Of a DNA stretch of 64,000 nucleotides, positions 58,621 through 64,000 are shown one piece after another. The stretch is from Monosporascus cannonballus (taxonomy: Eukaryota; Ascomycota; Sordariomycetes; Xylariales). The notes under the pieces were generated by a model. The model saw only the letters and a program-made list of their open reading frames with translations, was not told where the DNA came from and searched no databases. Within the stretch, counting starts at the first letter, position 1. Each line of letters begins with the position of its first letter. Where the stretch lies: the NCBI GenBank assembly GCA_004154925.1, contig QJNS01000186.1, positions 98,593-162,592 on the forward strand. The letters run 5' to 3'. The translations under genes were made by a program, and so were the position numbers.

Positions 58621-59441
58621 CTAAAAAGCCCCCAACTTTTGTTTCTTGTTGTCCCTCTGGTCGGCTGGCAAATATCGCTCGGCTATTATCTCCTCGGGGC
58701 TCCGATCATCAGGCCTGGGCTTCTGATACCGCTGTGTGATGATCCTCTCCTCCGGCGACAGCCCGGACAACTTTTCTTCGAGCTTGTCATCCGCCTTTGA
58801 CTCGGCGGCCGCCGTCGCCTTCCCGAGATGCGAGATGGCCTCCCTGCCCTTCTCGAGCCCCTTGCCCACCGCCTCTAGGACGCCGCCTGTACGCGCCTCC
58901 GCCCCGCCCCGGTCCTTCATCGCGGCTACCTCGCTCTTCACTCTCTCCCGGACCTCGGCCCGCGCCCTCGCGGCGGCCTCGCCGACCTGGAGCTCTGCGG
59001 CCTCGGCCTCGGCCACGGCGACGGCGCGGCCGAGGGTGCGGGCCCAGACGTTGCCGGCGGCGGCCTCGAGGCGCTCGCGCACGCCCTCCCAGTCCTTGGT
59101 CTGGGCCCAGCGCACGGCGCCCTCGACCTCGGCGTTCCAGCGGTCCTTGGCGGTGTCGGCGAGGTTGCGGCGCTCGAGGGCGGCGAGCTCGGCGCGCGTC
59201 GGCGGCAGCGTCGGCGGCAGCGGGTCGTAGAGCCCCGAGATGGCGTACGTCTGCTGCCGCAGGACCGACGCCTGGTGCTCGCGGTTGCGCTGGTGCGCCA
59301 GCATCGTCAGGTAGGCGAGGGAGAGGGTCAGGGTCACGCCCCCTGTCTGCGGGCCGGTGCGTTGCTGTTAGCTAGTGCCGGCGACTGGGCGTCTGGGAGG
59401 ATGGGAGGGATGGAACGTACGAAGCCTGTTGTGAAGCCCAT
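58621..59441 (-). CDS. MIC12: MICOS complex subunit MIC12
   Basis: Two exons, 59441-59421 and 59346-58621, give 248 aa. The first exon encodes only MGFTTGF; a 74-bp intron (GTACGT ... CTAAC ... CGCAG) joins it to TGGVTLTLSLAYLTMLAHQRNREHQ, which reproduces the conserved start of fungal MIC12 (yeast Aim5): a glycine-rich single TM segment of the mitochondrial inner membrane followed by a short loop. Next comes LRQQTYAISGLYDP and a long alanine/glutamate-rich coiled region (about residues 55-200), then a conserved basic C-terminus. In the MICOS complex it links the Mic10 subcomplex at cristae junctions. It is head-to-head with the bL17m gene, another mitochondrial gene. Confidence 0.85.
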
Positions 59442-59976
59442 GGTGAGGTGGAGTTGGGGGATTCCGTGCGCACTATGGCGCCTATTTTATATGTAATCGT
59501 TCAGTCGGATAGCAAATGAGCAAGGAACGCGGTAATAAGCTTTGGGGGGTGAGATCTCCCTTGAGTGCGCATCGACTCATTTGTGAGATCGGGATATCGT
59601 TTACCAGAGAATTTGGCAACGGGGGAATAGGAAAGCAATGACGAAAGTCGTCGCCCTTTCCGACGGCCGGGCCCGGCTGGATGCTCAACTGTGGCAGGTG
59701 CAGGGCCGGATGCCAAGACCTTTTTTTTTTTCTTTTTCTTTTTCTTTTTTTTTTTTTTTTTAAACTTTTCTTGGAAGGCGGCACTGGCAAGTCTTGGAGG
59801 CTTTTTGAAGGAACATTGAAAGTTCGGACCCACTCGGATAAGCAAAAAAGTACTTCGTACGAGGTACCTATCTACATAGAAGATACCTAGATATTCCCCC
59901 GTCGTATCGAAGATCCGAACGTAAAAAGCAACATCCTCCTCCGCCGTCTAACGCCAATTCGACAAACGCTCGAGAG
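59442..59976. other. Divergent promoter, MIC12 / bL17m, with poly(dT) tract
   Basis: A 535-bp shared upstream region of two mitochondrial genes. It contains an almost pure T tract with three C interruptions (about 59720-59761), a nucleosome-excluding type of sequence frequent in housekeeping promoters. Confidence 0.6.
59720..59761. repeat. Poly(dT) tract
   Basis: About 42 bases of T with isolated C residues, in the middle of the MIC12/bL17m intergenic region. Confidence 0.85.
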
Positions 59977-60926
59977 ATGGCGGGAGGTCTCGTCAAGTAC
60001 CGGCACCTGAGCCGAGATTCGGCGCACCGACAGGCCCTGCTCCGAAACCTCGTCACCGCCCTCGTCAAGCACGAGTCCGTCCACACCACATGGCCCAAGG
60101 CGAAGGAGACGCAGCGCCTGGCCGAGAAGCTGATCACCCTCGCGAAGCGGAATAACGAGACGAGCCGCCGGAAGGCCACCGGCATCCTATACGTGCGTAA
60201 TTACCCACAGACCTGCCAGCGAAACCTTCCTGGCTCCCCTCCCCTCCTCTGTATTCCCCCTGACGCCGTCTATGTTTATGCGCATATCTATATATACACA
60301 CACACAAGCAAGCTCTTCTCCCTAGAGCCCCGGAATAGGGATCCCAGGCGCACACATACGCACGCACACACACGCACACACGCGCGCACACACACACACG
60401 CACAGACACCACCATCCCCGAAACGAAGAACATACAAGCTAACGCAGGCCCCTGCTTCCCGTAGACACCGCACGACCTGCTCCCGAAGCTCTTCGGCGAG
60501 CTGCGGCGGCGCTACGCGGACCGGCCGGGGGGCTACACGCGGGTGCTGCGGACGGAGCCCAAGTCGGCGTACGACCAGGGGGCGTCGGCGGTCCTGCAGC
60601 TGGTGGACGGGCCCAAGGACCTGCGGTACGCGATGACGGCGGCGGCGGTGGCGCGCGACCGCCGCCTGGGCCGGCCCTCCAACGAGCTCACCCTGCTCAA
60701 CCGCGACAAGGTCCTGCGGTACCGCGGCGGCAAGACCGCCGAGGACGCCTTCGAGCGCATGGTCGAGCGCATGGCCGCTATGCGGCTCGACCGCCGCGGT
60801 GGCGTCGACCCCGTACCGCCGAAGCAGCCCGTCGCCGGGGCTGGAGCCGCGCGGAGGAGTGTCGCCGCGGCGACGGCGGGGTTGAGGAAGAAATACGGCA
60901 CGAATAGCCCGTCGGCTTCGAGGTGA
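59977..60926 (+). CDS. MRPL8: Mitochondrial large-subunit ribosomal protein bL17m
   Basis: Two exons, 59977-60192 and 60465-60926, give 225 aa. Exon 1 (MAGGLVKYRHLSRDSAHRQALLRNLVTALVKHESVHTT ... KAKETQRLAEKLITLAKR) is the ribosomal L17 core with the R-x-x-LLRNL-x-x-x-L motif, missing the usual leading residues of the bacterial protein but otherwise typical. The phase-0 intron of 272 bp is unusually long for this window and holds a CA-rich microsatellite. Exon 2 completes L17 (HDLLPKLFGELRRRYADRPGGYTRVLRTE) and adds a fungal C-terminal extension. It acts in the mitoribosome large subunit around the exit tunnel. The symbol follows the yeast orthologue. Confidence 0.92.
60350..60408. repeat. CA-rich microsatellite inside the bL17m intron
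   Basis: Imperfect (CA)n with CG and TA interruptions, wholly inside the intron 60193-60464, about 55 bp before the acceptor. Confidence 0.85.
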
Positions 60927-61184
60927 TTTCCGCGCGTGGGTGGTGGAGACTAGGGGGTGGGGGAGGGGCGGCGGTTGGGATAGAGATGAAAATGTCTATC
61001 ACAATTTACGGATATGGAAGCGTACATGATATACGCACCCCATGTTGAATCCGAGACACGGGCATTTGTACGAACAAATATGTACATTATCAACCAAATT
61101 AAAATTTAGGAGCCAGGGTCCTCCTCATCATCGACCAGTCTACTCTCTCGGGCTCGTACAATAAGTGTAAGTGCCACGTTTCCC

Positions 61185-63423
61185 CTAGACAAAATCGAAC
61201 GTGTCGCCCCGCTCCCGGATCATCCTGCCGACCCTCTTGGATCCGACGATCCTCTCGAGCTTCAGGAAGTCGTACCGGGAGAACAGGACGCGGACGGAGC
61301 CCTGGCCGGGCTCGAGGCGGAGGTCCTGCTCGCTGCGGGCGAGGAAGCCGCCGGCAACCTCCTTGTAAAAGAGCGGGTTGTCGGGCAGGCCGTAGAAGAC
61401 GACGCGGCGCGCGCCGCGGATGGCGTAGCGCCGGAAGTGGTGCGCGCGCTCCGTATACAACAGGACCTGGTGGCGGCCCGTGAGGAAGTGCGAGCGCGCG
61501 CGCGACGCCTCGGGCACGTCGGCGTACTCGGACACGGCGCCGAAGCCGAGGCCCGCGGCGGCGGGGCTCGTGGCGAAGTAGTTGCGCACGCGCACGAAGT
61601 CGAGGTACGAGGGCACGAAGATCAGCGTGCCCTTGGCGTCGGCCCCGCGCTTCGTCAGCGCCGGCACCACGGCGCTCGCGAAGTACGCGAACCGCGCGTC
61701 GGGCTCCGCCGCGATCGACGCCGCCTCGAACCGCGAGAACGTCTGCCGCGCCTTGAGGCCGAGCTCCTGGATCGCGCCGCCGTACTCGGGCTGCACGCGG
61801 GCCCGGCCCGCCCAGTTGCGGCCCAGGCGGTGCAGCTCGGCGAGCTCGGGCGCGTTGAAGGCCGAGAGGACCAGCGTCTGCCGGAAGTTGGCCGCCTGGC
61901 GGTCGAGGTACCACTCGCGGACGCGCGAGAAGTCGCAGCCGTGCGCCTCGCGCGGCTGCAGGTTCAGGTGCGCGAAGATGTGCTCCACGTGCTCCCAGTT
62001 CTGCATCAGCAGCGCCTCGGCCTGGTCGACGACGACAACCTCGACGGAGCTCAGGAAGTCGTAGTCCATGGGCTTCTTGTCCTCCTCGGACCCGATGGCC
62101 ATGCGGAGGCCGAGCGGGCTGGCCACGAGGATGTCCGAGTTGTAGAACTGCGCGAAGTACTTGATGGTCTTCCGCGTGAACTTGATGCCTATGCGGAACA
62201 TGTCGTCGTCGTTGCCCTCGAAGAGCTCCCGGAAATCTTCCGGCCGGTCCGACGAGAATTTGGCGTCCTTGTCGAGGTACGAGTCGTCGAAACGCTTTCT
62301 GTTCTCCTGTTGGTCTGGTTCGCAGATCGAACATATCATGTTGACCATTCGAACAGCCGATTGTCGCGTAGGAAGGATCATCAGGACCTTTGGTCGAGTG
62401 AACCCCTGATCCCTGGGCTCGAAACCCGTCTCGTTACCCTCTTTGGCGAGTCTAACATTATTCTTGATCACTCGATCTCGCGTCCTGTAGCAAACTTAGT
62501 TCAAGTTACAACTCGTCCCTCACGAGTTAACATACTTGAAAACATGGTTGACGGCGTGCAGGCATGTCATCCGCCGTAGATGCTCGGCGTTCTTCACCGT
62601 CCGTCCGGCAAATAGCAGATCTTGATACCCAAACACCGAAGGGTAGAGAATTTGCTCTAGCTTATCGAAACTCGGACTTTTCTTGGCGGCTGCCTCGACA
62701 AGTCTGTGTTTTAGCTTTAGACTCGAGGGCCCAGGTATCGTCGGTGGCTCCTTGGCAAGAGGTGAATCCTTGCCCGGAATACTCCTGGTAATCCTCCACC
62801 CGTTTTTCTCGGATTGGATCTGCGCGTACTCCTTCGACTCGATCGCCTTGAGCCGCCTCTTCAGCACATCCTGGTCAGGGTTGGCGAAGTGAGTTTCAAA
62901 CGGATCCGACATGTCTTCCTCGTCGTCATCGAGTGCATCAATTTCAACTTCGGCTTCAGGCCCCTCCTCGGGCTCCTCTACCAGATCCACGTCACGGTTT
63001 TCATCCTCCGATGCGGGTTCCGGCCCTGCCTCTGCCTCTGGTTGCAGTCGGCTCTCCTCAGACCGGTGGGTCAGCTTTCTCCTTTTTGCTTGAGATGCCG
63101 ACTCCTGTGCGAAGCTCTGCATCAAGGCTAGATACGGCCGCTTTGCCGCCTGATCTCCTCCATTCTCGGACTGGACATCCTCCTCGTCCTCAAATTCAGC
63201 CTCCGATGCAGGTACCGCATCCGACGCCTCACTCTCTATATCCCTGTACGAATTGTTAGCCTAGATGAGATTGTGCATTCCCAGTAGGACATACCTACTC
63301 GACCGCTGCTGTTCGCGAACTTTGAAATTTCGACGGGTGGGTAAACCCGCCTTTCCCCTTGGGTTTTCCAACTTTTCCTCTGTGTAGCCCTCGACGTCCT
63401 GGAGGTCCTTTTTTGCTTGGCAT
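61185..63423 (-). CDS. UTP25: U3 small nucleolar RNA-associated protein 25 (UTP25/DEF-like)
   Basis: Three exons, 63423-63299, 63243-62536 and 62484-61185, give 710 aa with phase-2 junctions throughout. Exon 1 starts [17 protein letters not shown], a basic nucleolar-type tail. The second part is acidic ([35 protein letters not shown]). Exon 3 holds the UTP25 domain, a degenerate DEAD-box-like helicase fold: [18 protein letters not shown] in place of motif Ia, [30 protein letters not shown] where a DEAD motif would be, [17 protein letters not shown] and the terminal [13 protein letters not shown]. It works in the SSU processome on 18S rRNA maturation. Codon third positions are strongly G/C in exon 3, which opens a 380-codon antisense frame with no family match. 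Confidence 0.93.
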
Positions 63424-64000
63424 TTTGAAAATCTTAGAAGTTGGTGGACTTTCAGGCTAAGTAAGGTCAACGGAACAAGGAGCTGCGTGACGGACAGACG
63501 TTATCGGAAGACTAAACCGAACGACGGCTCTATATCTTCAATGAACCATGCAGACATACTAAGTCCCTGATCGGCTTCACGATGGCTAAGAGACGTTGCA
63601 ACCAAAGCATTTACTGCAAGAAACTCAGAGTTCTGGGCAGAGCAAGGTAACTAAAAATCATATCAGGTCAAGCCACATATACCTAGCTTTACCGTTAGTG
63701 GGGCAGCATAAGTGCGCCACAGTGTTTTGTAACATCGGTCCCTCCCCTAAGTTATTCCTTATCTTAGCGTGGTTCATCTGCTAATCGCACAAACCCCGCT
63801 ATTTTTCACCAAGCGAACGGGAAGGTGAAAATTGACATTTGAATTTTTTGATCTTGTCTGTCAGGCTGTGTGGAAGTCGCAACTGGGCCCAAACCTGGAG
63901 GAGCAAAGAAAGAGGCCCAAGTCAAAGAAACCGACGACCCGACAAACCGACAAACCGACAAACCCATAGCGACCTTCCCCCTCCCCCCCCTGCCCCCCTC
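63424..64000. other. UTP25 upstream region and window end
   Basis: No gene supported. Three CCGACAAA-type tandem units lie near 63930-63965 and C-rich runs end the window (about 63974-64000). Confidence 0.5.

Noticed and set aside
58797..59375. A 192-codon plus-strand open frame opposite MIC12
   Set aside because: Proline/arginine-rich shadow of the MIC12 coding exon.
61099..62334. A 411-codon minus-strand open frame overlapping UTP25 in another frame
   Set aside because: Translation is almost entirely R, P, A and G; it is an off-frame reading of the same exon.
61437..62579. A 380-codon open frame on the plus strand opposite UTP25
   Set aside because: It is the antisense shadow of a GC-rich coding exon; the translation is low-complexity (E, V, R, H rich) with no family signal, while the minus strand encodes UTP25.

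Overview
The window is nuclear DNA of a filamentous ascomycete (Pezizomycotina). The evidence is short introns of about 50-120 bp with GT(A/G)NGT donors and CTAAC-type branch sites, fungal-specific families (non-reducing PKS, Zn2Cys6 regulator, MIC12) and a transposon block carrying the repeat-induced point mutation (RIP) signature. The species cannot be named from this sequence. Exon joins were worked out by hand from splice sites, reading phase and family conservation.

Layout. (1) 1-11.5 kb, left part of a secondary-metabolite cluster: the 3' two-thirds of a non-reducing polyketide synthase ending KS-AT-PT-ACP-ACP-reductase (5' end outside the window), a secretory FAD oxidoreductase, a DHA2-type MFS exporter and a cytochrome P450. 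(2) 11.8-27.9 kb, an almost gene-free AT-rich block of RIP-killed transposons: a Fot/pogo-like element with intact terminal inverted repeats and TA duplications, then a very long imperfect inverted repeat whose left arm was split by a roughly 7.4-kb Ty3/Gypsy element, with a small fold-back element near its centre. (3) 28.4-46.4 kb, right part of the cluster: a three-exon enoyl-reductase/MDR enzyme, an unknown 164-aa protein, an O-methyltransferase, an SDR, a BBE-like flavoenzyme, a DAL5-type MFS transporter, a Zn2Cys6 regulator and a second DHA2 MFS transporter with a frameshifted C-terminus. (4) 46.4-51.5 kb, gene-poor. (5) 51.5-63.4 kb, housekeeping genes: a large disordered conserved protein, an arginine/serine-rich protein with a predicted myristoyl anchor, MICOS subunit MIC12, mitochondrial ribosomal protein bL17m and the ribosome-biogenesis factor UTP25.

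How it may work together. The PKS should release an aromatic polyketide aldehyde through its C-terminal reductase. The P450, methyltransferase, SDR, MDR enzyme and two flavoenzymes are plausible tailoring steps; the MFS proteins and Zn2Cys6 protein are plausible export and control. The gene set resembles the logic of the fusarubin-type clusters, but this is inference. A 7-bp element, TCGGGTA, recurs in five intergenic regions on both sides of the transposon block (eight exact copies found by eye), which suggests the two halves are one regulon split by the insertions.
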